Shown here in pieces: positions 42,420 to 52,813 of a DNA stretch of 64,000 nucleotides (position 1 is the first letter of the stretch; each line of letters begins with the position of its first letter). This DNA comes from Prevotellaceae bacterium (GTDB lineage: Bacteria > Bacteroidota > Bacteroidia > Bacteroidales > Paludibacteraceae): positions 1-64,000 of the forward strand of contig JACJXJ010000004.1 of the NCBI GenBank assembly GCA_020636695.1, in the 5' to 3' direction. The notes beneath the pieces were generated by a model. It searched no databases, was not told the origin of the DNA, and saw only the letters and a program-made list of their open reading frames with translations. Made by a program: the position numbers and the translations under genes.

Positions 42420-45212
42420 TTACAAAAGAGGTTTTAGATAGTGTCCTGTATAAGATTCTTGACAGGCAGCAATCACTTCAGGTGTACCTTCACAAACGAC
42501 TTGTCCTCCGCCCTTTCCTCCTTCAGGACCAATATCAATAATATGATCGGCACATTTAATCACGTCCAAATTATGCTCAATAATAACAACCGTATGACCT
42601 TTTGCCAACAACGCATCAAAGGCTTTCAACAAGGTTTTTATATCGTGTGTATGTAATCCGGTAGTTGGTTCGTCAAAAATGAACATCATCGGTTGTAGTG
42701 TTTCATTCGCCAAAAAAGAGGCCAACTTAACACGCTGACTTTCGCCACCAGACAAGGTATTAGACGATTGTCCCAACTTAACATAACCGATGCCTACATC
42801 TTGTAACGGTTTGAGACGTTTCACAATTCGTTTTTCAACTGTACCTTGATGTTCTGAGAAAAATTCAATAGCTTGATTGATAGTCATTTCAAGCACGTCG
42901 AAAATATTTTTTTCATGATACCGCACTTCGAGGATGTCGGCTTTAAAACGTTTTCCATGACACGCTTCACACTCCAACTCCAAATCGGCCATAAATTGCA
43001 TAGGAATAGTGACCGTGCCTTCGCCTTGGCACACCTCACAACGTCCACCATCTTGATTAAAGGAGAAATAAGTGGGTGAAAAGTTCATCTGTTTGGCCAA
43101 AGGTTGTTCGGAAAATAATTTTCGAATATCGTCATACGCTTTGATATAAGTTACAGGATTAGAACGCGACGATTTGCCAATGGGACTTTGATTCACAAAC
43201 TCAACATCTGAAACAAGATGAAAACTGCCTTTCATGCCAGCAAAAGCTCCTGGCGACATAACGGCATCGCCACTTAACTGTTTTTTTAAACCAGCATAAA
43301 AGACATCACGCACTAATGACGACTTACCAGAACCGCTGACGCCCGTAACCACTGTCATTACATTAAGTGGAAATTTGACATTTATATTTTTCAAATTATT
43401 GGCAGTTGCACCGATTACTTCAATATAATTGGCCCATTTACGACGAGATAAGGGAACTTGAATTTGTTCTTTTCCCAATAAATATTTTAACGTAAACGAG
43501 TTTTCGGCATCTTCAGGTTTAGCATCGACTGCTGCACCGCTCCAAACCACTTCTCCACCCAATCGACCAGCCAAAGGTCCCATATCAATAAGATAATCGG
43601 CCGCTTTTATAATGTCGTTATCATGTTCCACAACCACCACTGTATTTCCCAGTTGTTGTAGTTGGCGCAATACACGAATTAAACGCTCCGTATCGCGGGA
43701 ATGCAGCCCAATACTTGGTTCATCGAGAATATATAACGAACCCACCAACGCACTACCTAAGGAAGTTGCCAAATTAATGCGCTGGCTTTCGCCACCTGAC
43801 AACGTATTGGATTGACGATTAAGTGTAAGATAACCCAAGCCAACATCCACTAAAAAGCGCAAGCGATTATTAATTTCAATCAACAAACGTTTAGCTATTT
43901 GCTGGTCGTGTTTACTCAATTCTAAATTGGCAAAAAATGGCAGTAACTCATCTATTGGTAAATCTACCAAGTCGGTGATTGATTTACCCACGATTTTCAC
44001 ATATTGAGCTTCCTTACGCAAACGTGTGCCGCCACACTCAGGACAAATGGTTTTACCACGATAGCGAGCCAACATCACCCGATATTGAATTTTATATTGC
44101 TGCGACTCCAAATATTCAAAAAACTTATTCAGTCCTCCAAAATGACTATTACCTGTCCACAACAACTCTTTTTCAGTGGCAGAAAGTTCAAAATAAGGTT
44201 TATGAATAGGAAATCCAAACTTATCAGCGTTATAAATCAGCTCGTTTTTCCATTCACTCATAACATCGCCTCGCCAACAAACAATGGCATCCTCGTATAT
44301 GGATAACGATTGATTTGGAATTACCAAGTTAGGATCAATGCCCATCACTTTTCCAAAACCTTCGCATTTAGGACACGCGCCAAGTGGATTGTTGAAGCTA
44401 AACATATGGTCGCTCGGTTCATTGAACACGATACCATCAGCCTCAAATGCATGCGAGAACAGATGTTTTACTGGTTTATCTTCTTTTTGATACACCACCA
44501 AACACGTATTATGTCCCTCAAAAAAAGCCGTTTGTACAGAATCTGCCAACCGATTTTGTGTTTCTTTATCATGTTTTACCACCACGCGGTCAATCACTAA
44601 ATTGATTTTATCCGCCTTTTTTAGTAACGATGGCTGTTCTAGTATATCGGTGATACGAAAATAATCTCCCTGTAACTCAACGCGTGAAAAACCTTGTTGC
44701 TGAAATAATTCGAGTTGTTGAGTAATGGTTCTATCATCAGCCGGATGGAAATGTGCCAACAAATAAACCGTCGTATTTTCGGGCAATTTGGTGATATAAT
44801 CGACCACATCAGACACGCTATCTTTGCGCACTTCGACACCTGAAATAGGCGAATAAGTGCGACCAATACGTGCAAATAATAATTTCAGATATTCATAAAT
44901 TTCTGTAGATGTACCAACCGTCGATCGCGGATTATTACTAATAACCTTTTGTTCAATAGCAATAGCCGGCGGAATGCCTTTGATGTAATCGACTTCGGGC
45001 TTATTCATTCGACCTAAAAATTGTCGTACATAAGCCGATAGACTCTCCACATAACGACGCTGACCTTCGGCATACAATGTATCGAAAGCCAGCGAAGATT
45101 TCCCAGAGCCAGAAAGACCTGTAATAACGACTAATTTATTGCGAGGAATCTTAACATCAACATGTTTCAAATTATGAACACGCGCATTTTTTATTTCTAT
45201 AAATTCACTCAT
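42420..45212 (-). CDS. uvrA: Excinuclease ABC subunit A
   Basis: 930 residues, full length and uninterrupted. UvrA recognises DNA damage in nucleotide excision repair. Two ABC ATPase modules are present: Walker A GLSGSGKSSLAFDTLYAEGQ and GVSGSGKSSLVRDVFY, with signatures LSGGESQRINLATSLGS and LSGGESQRVKLASFL. The zinc fingers are CPKCEGFG ... CPECGGTRL and CEVCQGEGTV ... CEACHGKRF. It lies 2 bases after the DUF4831 gene, so the two are probably co-transcribed. Confidence 0.98.
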   Translation of the reverse strand: MSEFIEIKNARVHNLKHVDVKIPRNKLVVITGLSGSGKSSLAFDTLYAEGQRRYVESLSAYVRQFLGRMNKPEVDYIKGIPPAIAIEQKVISNNPRSTVGTSTEIYEYLKLLFARIGRTYSPISGVEVRKDSVSDVVDYITKLPENTTVYLLAHFHPADDRTITQQLELFQQQGFSRVELQGDYFRITDILEQPSLLKKADKINLVIDRVVVKHDKETQNRLADSVQTAFFEGHNTCLVVYQKEDKPVKHLFSHAFEADGIVFNEPSDHMFSFNNPLGACPKCEGFGKVMGIDPNLVIPNQSLSIYEDAIVCWRGDVMSEWKNELIYNADKFGFPIHKPYFELSATEKELLWTGNSHFGGLNKFFEYLESQQYKIQYRVMLARYRGKTICPECGGTRLRKEAQYVKIVGKSITDLVDLPIDELLPFFANLELSKHDQQIAKRLLIEINNRLRFLVDVGLGYLTLNRQSNTLSGGESQRINLATSLGSALVGSLYILDEPSIGLHSRDTERLIRVLRQLQQLGNTVVVVEHDNDIIKAADYLIDMGPLAGRLGGEVVWSGAAVDAKPEDAENSFTLKYLLGKEQIQVPLSRRKWANYIEVIGATANNLKNINVKFPLNVMTVVTGVSGSGKSSLVRDVFYAGLKKQLSGDAVMSPGAFAGMKGSFHLVSDVEFVNQSPIGKSSRSNPVTYIKAYDDIRKLFSEQPLAKQMNFSPTYFSFNQDGGRCEVCQGEGTVTIPMQFMADLELECEACHGKRFKADILEVRYHEKNIFDVLEMTINQAIEFFSEHQGTVEKRIVKRLKPLQDVGIGYVKLGQSSNTLSGGESQRVKLASFLANETLQPMMFIFDEPTTGLHTHDIKTLLKAFDALLAKGHTVVIIEHNLDVIKCADHIIDIGPEGGKGGGQVVCEGTPEVIAACQESYTGHYLKPLL

Positions 45213-45214
45213 TC

Positions 45215-46264
45215 TTATTTTGAAATCGACTTAATAGTACCAAAATCGGTAAATTCCACCTTCGTATAAACGCCATCAAACATCACAGCAGGCAAACAAG
45301 CTACAGTGCCAAATTGAGGCATGGTAAATGTTTTTTGAGCTAAAATAGTCGTGCCATCAGCTACGACTACTTCTGCCGAACCTGGTACGTTATAGTAAGG
45401 ACCACACATTTTTTTTGCATTCGCAGTTGGTGCTGGAGCTGTTACCATGTGAGGTTTCACTGAGAGATAAATAGGACGACCCAACAAATTGTCCGATTCA
45501 ACTATACCTGCTACCGCAGACATACGGAACACGATGTGATTAGTCAGTGCTTCAGTAGGTGTTACATAAAATTTACGAGAAGCTGGCACAGAAATACGTT
45601 TCCCAACAAATAAAGCCATCAATTCGGCTTCTGCCTCATCCAACTTTTGAAGCATCAACGTAAGCGATACGCCATCAGGTAAATGATCATTGTCGCCCGA
45701 CAATAAATTGGTACGACTTTCGCGAATATGATAAATTTGTTTGGCGGCAATTTCTGCCATCTTGGGAATAGAACTTGATACTAACGCCTCTTCACCCAAC
45801 TGCGCAAGATCAAACCGAATGATGGTATCCACAACTGTCTGAGGACAATTTTTAGAACGATCTGATTTTGCATAAGTTACTTGATTAATAGCTCGAATCA
45901 CACCTCGCCCATCCAATTCAATATTAGAAGCTGTTGTTTTTTTATTAATAGCAATATGATAGCATTTGGTACGATCAGGTTCTGTACGATAAAACGCCTT
46001 CACGCCTTTCAACTGCCATTCATTTTTAGCTTCGACAATAAAATCAGTCGTTCCTAAAAAGCGTTCTGCATATTTATAAAAAGGGCCTGGCTTTTCAATA
46101 ACTTGTACCACTTCCGCTTGAAACACAAGGGTCGTCAACGGTAATTTATACATAATACCATCAGGTCTTATTTCATCTTCTTGCACTGGATTTACATTAG
46201 TTTGAGCACACAAAGTGGCAATACCACTCAGCATAGCAACCAATAATACAAAACCTTTTTTCAT
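45215..46264 (-). CDS. DUF4831 family exported protein
   Basis: 349 residues. A signal peptide (GFVLLVAMLSGIATLCAQ) is followed by the DUF4831 pattern: GIMYKLPLTTLVFQAEV, PGPFYKYAERFLGTTDFI and VKAFYRTEPDRTKCYHI. The family is restricted to Bacteroidota and its function is unknown; the protein is probably periplasmic. Its promoter element lies 29 bases upstream, and uvrA follows directly, an odd pairing of envelope and repair genes. Confidence 0.87.
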   Translation of the reverse strand: MKKGFVLLVAMLSGIATLCAQTNVNPVQEDEIRPDGIMYKLPLTTLVFQAEVVQVIEKPGPFYKYAERFLGTTDFIVEAKNEWQLKGVKAFYRTEPDRTKCYHIAINKKTTASNIELDGRGVIRAINQVTYAKSDRSKNCPQTVVDTIIRFDLAQLGEEALVSSSIPKMAEIAAKQIYHIRESRTNLLSGDNDHLPDGVSLTLMLQKLDEAEAELMALFVGKRISVPASRKFYVTPTEALTNHIVFRMSAVAGIVESDNLLGRPIYLSVKPHMVTAPAPTANAKKMCGPYYNVPGSAEVVVADGTTILAQKTFTMPQFGTVACLPAVMFDGVYTKVEFTDFGTIKSISK

Positions 46265-46292
46265 ATTTTTTTCGTTTAAAATTTAGTAAAAA

Positions 46293-46300
46293 CAAAAGTA
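46293..46300 (-). promoter_or_regulatory. Bacteroidota -7 element for DUF4831-uvrA
   Basis: Minus-strand TACTTTTG, 28 bases before the start at 46264. Confidence 0.62.
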
Positions 46301-46354
46301 ACTGATTTTTTTCATATTTGCAGTAAGAAACGAAAGGATTTTAACTCACCGTGA

Positions 46355-46386
46355 TTTGCTGCATCCCACAAATAATTATATCTTTG
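46355..46386 (+). promoter_or_regulatory. Promoter of nadA
   Basis: TTTG at 46355-46358, a 20-base spacer, then TATCTTTG at 46379-46386. This is a full Bacteroidota promoter, giving a leader of about 65 nt before the nadA ATG. Confidence 0.72.
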
Positions 46387-46399
46387 CAGAACATTACAG

Positions 46400-46439
46400 C
46401 GTATGTAAAGTCACTTCAAAAGAAGCAATTTCGCATACG
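46400..46439 (+). promoter_or_regulatory. Hairpin in the nadA leader
   Basis: CGTATG (46400-46405) pairs with CATACG (46434-46439), enclosing a second small stem CTTC-AAAA-GAAG (46414-46425). It lies 17 bases before the start codon. A role in translation or stability is possible but unproven. Confidence 0.35.
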
Positions 46440-46456
46440 TATTTGACACAAATTGC

Positions 46457-47389
46457 ATGGAACAATCTGACCTTATAGAAAAAATAAACCTATTGCGCAA
46501 GGAAAAGAATGCAGTTATTATGGCGCATTACTATCAAGAAGGCGCGATACAGGATATTGCTGATATGATTGGCGACAGTTTGGCTTTGGCTCAATGGGCT
46601 ACCAAAACCACGGCCGACATTTTGGTGGTTTGCGGTGTTCATTTTATGGGCGAAACGGCCAAAATTTTATCTCCTCACAAAAAAGTACTGGTTCCCGATA
46701 TGAATGCAGGATGTTCGTTAGCCGATAGTTGTAAAGCGGAAGATTTTGAAGCATTCATAAAACAGCATCCCGGCCATACCGTTATTTCGTATGTTAACAC
46801 CACTGCGGCAGTAAAAGCCCTAACGGACGTTGTAGTAACATCGACTAATGCGCGCAAAATAGTAGATCAATTTCCACAAGATGCTAAACTTATTTTTGGT
46901 CCAGATCGGAATTTAGGCGATTACATCAATAAAATAAGCGGACGTAATATGGTACTTTGGAATGGCGCTTGTCACGTGCACGAACAATTTTCAGTAGAAC
47001 AGCTCGTCTCACTAAAAAAGCAGTATCCTGATGCCAAAGTGTTAGCACATCCTGAATGTAAAAAAGTGGTATTAATGTTGGCTGATTATATCGGCTCTAC
47101 ACAGGCCTTATTAAATTATGCCACCGAAAGTAACGACACCACTTTTTTGATTGCCACCGAAAGCGGCATTATTCATGAAATGCAAAAACGCAATCCGAGC
47201 AAAACGTTTATTCCTATTCCACCAGTAGACAGCACGTGTGGATGTAATAATTGCCAATATATGCGTCTAAATACATTAGAAAAAATTTACGATTGTTTAA
47301 AAAACGAAACACCCGAAATTTTAGTAGACGAAACCATTCGTGTAAAAGCCGTAAAACCGATTTTGAAAATGCTTGAAATGAGTAAATAA
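46457..47389 (+). CDS. nadA: Quinolinate synthase
   Basis: 310 residues. NadA condenses iminoaspartate with dihydroxyacetone phosphate to form quinolinate for NAD, using a [4Fe-4S] cluster. The ligand cysteines are in VCGVHFMGE (about residue 83), AHPECKKVV (about 199) and CGCNNCQYM near the C-terminus. Other signatures are MAHYYQEGAIQDIADMIGDS, PDMNAGCSLADSC and LIFGPDRNLGDYI. Its iminoaspartate supplier nadB lies 15 kb away, at the right end of the window. Confidence 0.96.
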   Translation: MEQSDLIEKINLLRKEKNAVIMAHYYQEGAIQDIADMIGDSLALAQWATKTTADILVVCGVHFMGETAKILSPHKKVLVPDMNAGCSLADSCKAEDFEAFIKQHPGHTVISYVNTTAAVKALTDVVVTSTNARKIVDQFPQDAKLIFGPDRNLGDYINKISGRNMVLWNGACHVHEQFSVEQLVSLKKQYPDAKVLAHPECKKVVLMLADYIGSTQALLNYATESNDTTFLIATESGIIHEMQKRNPSKTFIPIPPVDSTCGCNNCQYMRLNTLEKIYDCLKNETPEILVDETIRVKAVKPILKMLEMSK

Positions 47390-47409
47390 TACAACCACAT
47401 AGTGTCAAT

Positions 47410-47443
47410 AAAAAAGGATGATTCAATTGAATCATCCTTTTTT
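47410..47443. terminator. Bidirectional terminator between nadA and kpsF
   Basis: Perfect 15-bp stem AAAAAAGGATGATTC and complement with loop AATT between convergent genes. Confidence 0.92.
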
Positions 47444-47466
47444 ATTTAGTTTTCTTATAATAGTAA

Positions 47467-48434
47467 TCAATAATGTTTAGCAAAGCCATACACATGGTGA
47501 ATATGCAAAATGCCAATAATTGGCGCATCATCCACCTCTTTTTCGACTACTGCTAACGTGGTAATTTTATAACGATCCATAATTTCCAAAGCATCATTCA
47601 CCATCAACGAGGCCTCAATGCGTTTAAAACTATGACTCATAAAATCGGCTGCCCTTAAATTTTGAAAATCCGTATATTTTTGAGTCGCACGACGAATATC
47701 ACCATCAGTTATAATGCCCGTAACTTTGCCCGCTTTATTACAAACCATGGTAATACCAAGGCGTTTTAAACTCACTTCGGCTATCACATCTTTAAATGAA
47801 GTGGATTCGCTGACCATTGGCACAATATCTGTCATGCAATCACGCACCTGAGTCAACATACGACGTCCCAATGCACCACCAGGATGATATAAGGCAAAAT
47901 TTTCAGGTTGAAAATTACGTTTTTCCATCAAACAAACGGTGAGCGCATCGCCCATAACTAAAGCCGCTGTAGTTGAAGTAGTAGGAGCTAAACCAATTTT
48001 ACAAGCTTCGCGTTGCACACCGACATCTAATACATAATCGGCTTGTTTAGCTAAACTGGAGTTCACGTCACCTGTGATAGCGACCAATGGGCAAGCCAGT
48101 TTTTTAATTGTTTGTACAACATTTAAAATTTCTTCGGACTCACCACTATTTGAAATAGCAATAACTACATCACCACGCGATACAATACCCAAATCGCCAT
48201 GTAATGCCTCAGCTGCATTGATAAAAATGGCTTGTGTTCCAGTAGAAGCTAATGAGGCAGCAATTTTTTTACCAATGATACCTGTTTTACCAATACCCGT
48301 AATCACAACCTTACCAGTATGCGTATAAATAAGTTCAACAACTTGATTAACCTCATCGCCGATACGATCAGCCACCCGTTGAATTTCATTTATTTCAACT
48401 TGAAAACTTCCTTACTACGTGCTACAAAATCCAT
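47467..48434 (-). CDS. kdsD: D-arabinose 5-phosphate isomerase (KpsF/KdsD) (one apparent frameshift)
   Basis: About 322 residues when read from ATG 48434 across one missing base near 48397 (a G in TTGGAAATA). The enzyme isomerises ribulose 5-phosphate to arabinose 5-phosphate for KDO synthesis. An N-terminal SIS domain contains VVITGIGKTGIIGKKIAASLASTGT, ALHGDLGIV and ISNSGESEEIL. Two CBS domains follow (DCMTDIVPMVSESTSFKDVI and AADFMSHSFKRIEASLMVNDALEIM). It lies 3 bases after kdsA, the next enzyme of the pathway. Confidence 0.93.
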
Positions 48435-48437
48435 AAC

Positions 48438-49282
48438 TTATAAATTTTTAGTGATGGCATCAATGGCTTTAGCGCGCTCCAAAATAGGTTTAATAGTACT
48501 TAAACGCAACTGATTAGCGGCATCGGAAAATGCTTTATCGGGATCTGGATGTACTTCTGCAAATATGGCATCAACACCAACAGCCAAAGCCGCATTGATT
48601 AAATAGGGAGCCATATCACGATTTCCACCTGTAGTTGAACCATTGCCAGAAGGTTTTTGTACCGAATGAGTGGCATCAAATACCACAGGATAACCAAACG
48701 TGCGCATTTCCACTAAACCTGTCATATCGACCACCAAATTATTGTAACCAAACGAAGAACCACGTTCACATAACATGACATTATGATTCCCCACCGATTC
48801 CATTTTTTGGATGACTTGTTTCATATCCCAAGGTGCCATAAATTGACCTTTCTTGACATTTACAATCTTGCCTGTACGACCAGCTGCCAATAATAAATCG
48901 GTTTGGCGTGATAGAAACGCAGGAATTTGTAGTGCATCAACCACTTCGGCCACAGGAGCACATTGCCAACTTTCGTGCACATCTGTAATCAGTGGCAAAT
49001 CGAGTTCGGTTTTTACTTTTTGCAAAATACGCAAACCTTCGTCCATACCAACACCGCGAGGAGAATCCAACGACGTACGATTGGCTTTATCAAAAGAGGA
49101 TTTGAATATTAAATGGATACCTAAATCCAAACAAACTTGTTTTAGATTTTCGGCTACCTGCATTATCATCCGTTCACTTTCGATGACACAAGGACCCGCA
49201 ATGAGCGTAAAGGGCGTCCACTTCCTATGTCGAAACGATTGGAAACGGAAACAGAATTAACTGTTTGTGTGAGAAGCGTCAT
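48438..49282 (-). CDS. kdsA: 3-deoxy-8-phosphooctulonate synthase (KdsA) (one apparent frameshift)
   Basis: About 281 residues when read from ATG 49282 across one missing T near 49214 (CCTTTACG for CCTTTTACG). It condenses arabinose 5-phosphate and phosphoenolpyruvate to KDO 8-phosphate. Before the shift the N-terminus reads LLTQTVNSVSVSNRFDIGSG; after it comes TLIAGPCVIESERM. Further signatures are FKSSFDKANRTSLDSPRGVG, LITDVHESWQC, VNVKKGQFMAPWD, VVFDATHSVQKPSGNG and AIFAEVHPDPDKAFSD. It sits between the GH16-like gene (4 bases upstream) and kdsD. Confidence 0.95.
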
Positions 49283-49286
49283 AATT

Positions 49287-50621
49287 TTAGTTTGCGCGAT
49301 AAACCTCTACCCAATCAACTTGCATAGTGCCTTCGCCACCTTTTTGTTTGCTAGAAATAAATGAATTTAACATAGGGAATAGAGGCTCTGCAGGAATGCC
49401 ATCAGTGGTACGGAACACTTCCACATTATTGATATACCAAATGAGTTCTTTCGGTGTCCACTCTAATGAATAGATATAATAATCACCAACATTTAATCCT
49501 GTAACTTTGGTAGATGTATATTTCTTTTCAAATTTGGTAGCCCAATGCGTACCAACTTCAATACTTTTACCATCGCATACACAAACATTAACATGTGGTA
49601 ATTGGTGAGTTCCAGTCAACCAAAATGCATGGGTTAAATCTTTTCCTGCAAAACGAATTTTAGCACGAAAAACACCACCTTGTTGACAAATAGCATTGGT
49701 TCCATGTAACACGTCGGAAGTATATTCAAATTGACGATTAACAAATCCACGCGTTTTGTCCCAAGCTAACGCTAACTTACGTTCTTTACGTGTGTGAATA
49801 TTCAATTCACCAGCATATACGCTCACGTTATTACCATCATTATTAGCCTGTTTTTCATTAGTAAACGAGTGGTTTCCAACCAATTTATCACTCACATAAT
49901 TAAAACCGCTTTCCCAATTAGACGCATTCAACGTGTTCCAATCAAACGCATCAGAAAATGCTAAGGTGTATTGACGCATACGTGTAAACTTAGAGGCATC
50001 AGTCTTTTCAAAGAACTGAATATCTTCGTTTTCTGACAATTCCAAATAGCGTTTTTCTTCAATATATTCTGGCGTTTTTTCCCAACGTTTAGGATCTGCC
50101 CAAAAATCGTTTGCTTCTTTAAATTCTGGCGTTGATACTTTTTGACGTAACTCCTCAAAGCCTTTGATAATATACGAGTTATGAAAACGCATATAATTTT
50201 TATACGCTTTCGATTGTTCAAAATCGTGCAGGCGTTTTAATTCTGGCGATTTCTTAACTTCACTCGATTTACCTAGAAGTTCATATTGAGGTGTTGCTTT
50301 GAAGGCCAAATAATCTTTTAAAGTTTGACTTTTGAGCGTTTCATAGTACAACACGATATTTTTATCGTTAGTTAAGCGATTAAATTTCCGCGTATCGTGA
50401 CACTCCTTGGTATCTTTATACTTGCGACTTGTCAAGGTTTTTTTCTTTTCCTTGAAATCTGCTGATTTTACACGGTGAAATAATTCGCGGTATTCTGCCA
50501 ATTCTTTCGATTGTTCTACACTCACATAACGTTTGTACTCTGCTGTTAATGCGGCATAATGTGCCTCCATTTTAGCAGTACTCTGCATGCGTCCAAAAAT
50601 TCGTTGCCAAAAAAGATTCAT
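49287..50621 (-). CDS. GH16-like concanavalin-A-fold protein with long helical N-terminus
   Basis: 444 residues without a signal peptide or membrane segment. Residues of about 20-230 are charged and helical, with repeating short units of the type SPEF/YKE....Y (for example KSPELKRLHDF, STPEFKEANDFW, KTPEYIEEKRYL). Residues of about 235-444 resemble glycoside hydrolase family 16 (GGVFRAKIRFAG, HAFWLTGTH, YYIYSLEWTPKELIWYINN, TMQVDWVEVYR). Where GH16 enzymes have ExDxxE, this protein reads PHVNVCVCDGK, without the catalytic glutamates. It is the first gene of the kdsA-kdsD cluster. A non-catalytic carbohydrate-binding role is inferred. Confidence 0.75.
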   Translation of the reverse strand: MNLFWQRIFGRMQSTAKMEAHYAALTAEYKRYVSVEQSKELAEYRELFHRVKSADFKEKKKTLTSRKYKDTKECHDTRKFNRLTNDKNIVLYYETLKSQTLKDYLAFKATPQYELLGKSSEVKKSPELKRLHDFEQSKAYKNYMRFHNSYIIKGFEELRQKVSTPEFKEANDFWADPKRWEKTPEYIEEKRYLELSENEDIQFFEKTDASKFTRMRQYTLAFSDAFDWNTLNASNWESGFNYVSDKLVGNHSFTNEKQANNDGNNVSVYAGELNIHTRKERKLALAWDKTRGFVNRQFEYTSDVLHGTNAICQQGGVFRAKIRFAGKDLTHAFWLTGTHQLPHVNVCVCDGKSIEVGTHWATKFEKKYTSTKVTGLNVGDYYIYSLEWTPKELIWYINNVEVFRTTDGIPAEPLFPMLNSFISSKQKGGEGTMQVDWVEVYRAN

Positions 50622-50690
50622 AATATTGATTTGAGTTTAAAGTTTTATCGTACTAATCATTGATATTCGTTCTAGTTCTTACATGAACTT

Positions 50691-51239
50691 TTACACATTT
50701 TCTGCGTGTTCTGTCAACCACGCAGTACATTCCTGAGCGGATTGACACATGTGTAAACCTGCTTCACGAGCTTTATAGCCTAAGCCTTCGGCTGTCATAC
50801 GGTCGATTTGCTGCAATAAGCCAGCAAAATAATCATCGGAATTGACCAAAATGGTTTGTTTATCGTGGTAACCTACCATGCCGGATGCTACTACATCGAA
50901 CAATTCATCGAGTGTACCAAAACCGCCTGCTAAAACCACAAAAACATCGGCATATTCTTTCATGAGTTCCTTACGTTCACTCATGGTTTCTACTTGAAAT
51001 GTTTGTGTTGGCAAGTCACTTTTTCGTCCTTTCTCTACAATTAAATCGGGTACTACACCAATAATTTCACCACCTAATTCGTGCGTAGCTTCAGCCACGG
51101 CATCCATCAATCCGCCAGTAGCACCGCCATAAATCAGCGTGTGACCATTCTCTGCAATAAACTGACCTATTAGACGCGCTTCTGATTTAAAAGCATCACT
51201 CACTTGAGAACTAGAAGCACAAAATACGCAGATATTCAT
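50691..51239 (-). CDS. LOG-family protein (TIGR00730, putative nucleotide phosphoribohydrolase)
   Basis: 182 residues, one Rossmann-like domain. Signatures are CVFCASSSQVSDAF, LIYGGATGGLMDAVAEA, the conserved ETMSERKELM and LAGGFGTLDELFDV, where the usual motif is PGGxGTxxE. LOG enzymes release the base from nucleoside monophosphates such as cytokinin nucleotides; in bacteria the physiological substrate is usually not known. Confidence 0.9.
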   Translation of the reverse strand: MNICVFCASSSQVSDAFKSEARLIGQFIAENGHTLIYGGATGGLMDAVAEATHELGGEIIGVVPDLIVEKGRKSDLPTQTFQVETMSERKELMKEYADVFVVLAGGFGTLDELFDVVASGMVGYHDKQTILVNSDDYFAGLLQQIDRMTAEGLGYKAREAGLHMCQSAQECTAWLTEHAENV

Positions 51240-51294
51240 GAGATAATTGTAAAAAAAGATAAATAGAAACAGATAAAGTCACCATTAGAACGCA

Positions 51295-51325
51295 CAAATG
51301 TACACAATTGTATGCAAATTTCAAA
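51295..51325 (-). promoter_or_regulatory. Promoter of the LOG gene
   Basis: On the minus strand TTTG (51325-51322), 19 bases, then TACATTTG (51302-51295), 56 bases upstream of the start codon. Confidence 0.6.
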
Positions 51326-51344
51326 AAAAAGCGTTAAAAACTGC

Positions 51345-52803
51345 TTAAATTTCGCCTGACACGATTTTTGCATGCATCGCTGCTGCGGCTTTTCTACCGT
51401 CACCCATAGCTAAAATAACGGTTGCTCCACCACGCACAATATCGCCACCAGCGAAAATGGTTGGAATGGAACTTTGCATATTTTCGTCGGAAACCAAAAT
51501 AGTTCCTTTTGAAGAAACTTCAAGTCCATCGACCGAACTTGGCACTAACGGATTAGGAGAAACGCCCACGCTCACAATCACTTCATCCACATCTACCCAC
51601 TCTTGTGCGCCTTTAATTTCCACAGGTTTACGACGACCAGAAGCGTCTGGCTCACCAAGTTCCATTTTTTGCAGTAACATGGCCGTTACACGTCCTTTTT
51701 CATCGCCACGGTATTCCACTGGATTATGCAAAGTTAAAAAGTCAATGCCTTCTTCTTTGGCATGCTTCACCTCTTCGAGGCGAGCGGGCATTTCCTCTTC
51801 TGAACGACGATAGACAATCATAGCACGTTCGGCACCAAGTCGACGCGCTGTACGCACCGAATCCATAGCCGTATTACCGCCACCAATGACCGCCACATGT
51901 TTGCCTTTCAAAACTGGTGTATCGGTATCATCGCTTGCGGCGCCCATTAAATTAACACGGGTTAAATATTCGTTGGACGACATCACACCAATCAAATTTT
52001 CGCCCTTAATATTCATAAAGTTAGGAAGTCCGGCTCCACTCGCTACAAACATAGCTCGAAAACCGTCTTCCTTTAAATCGTCGAAACTAATGGTTTTACC
52101 CACAATGCAGTTTTTGATGAATTTAACACCCATTTTGGCTAAATTCTCAATTTCCACATCCACAATATGGTTTGGCAAACGAAATTCAGGAATACCATAT
52201 TTCAAAACACCACCAATTTCGTGCAAGGCCTCAAAAACTGTCACATCATAACCAAGTTTAGCCATATCGCCCGCAAACGACAAGCCCGCAGGTCCTGAAC
52301 CAACAGCGGCTATTTTAATACCATTTGGTTGTGCTATTTCTGGCACACTCATTTGTCCACTTTCGCGTTCGTAATCGGCAGCAAAACGTTCCAAATGTCC
52401 AATAGCCACAGCCGGTTTATTCATTTTTAAGTGAATACATTTCGCCTCACACTGTTTTTCCTGTGGACAAACACGTCCACACACAGCAGGCAAAGCCGAT
52501 GTTTCTTTCAAGGTTTTGGCAGCTTCGAGCACCTCGCCAAGCTCAATATGTTTAATAAATTGTGGAATATTGATAGATACAGGACAACCTTAACACATTG
52601 TGGATTAGCACAATCAAACAGCGTTTAGCTTCTTGCATCGCCTGTTGTAAGGTCAATCCTTGATTCACCTCTTCACTATTATGACAACGATAGTCGCCCG
52701 ATAACTCGTTCATATGAACGCGCTCGATAGCGGTACGTTCTTTCGGATTCATCGATTTGCGCAACGTTTCGCGCCAAACTTCATTTCTTCCTTTTTCTTC
52801 CAT
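51345..52803 (-). CDS. NADPH-dependent glutamate synthase small-subunit-like flavoprotein (NfnB/SudB type; two apparent frameshifts)
   Basis: About 486 residues when read from ATG 52803 across two missing G bases near 52616 and 52590. The N-terminal iron-sulfur region is CLDCANPQCV..GCPVSINIP once repaired, with CGRVCPQEKQCEAKC following. FAD and NADPH Rossmann motifs are AVGSGPAGLSFAGDMAKLGY and VIGGGNTAMDSVRTARRLGAE, and the C-terminus has FAGGDIVRGGATVILAMGDG. Paired with the upstream gene it matches NfnAB, a transhydrogenase that couples NADH, NADPH and ferredoxin. It could alternatively act as a sulfide dehydrogenase subunit. Confidence 0.9.
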
Positions 52804-52813
52804 TTTCAATTAA

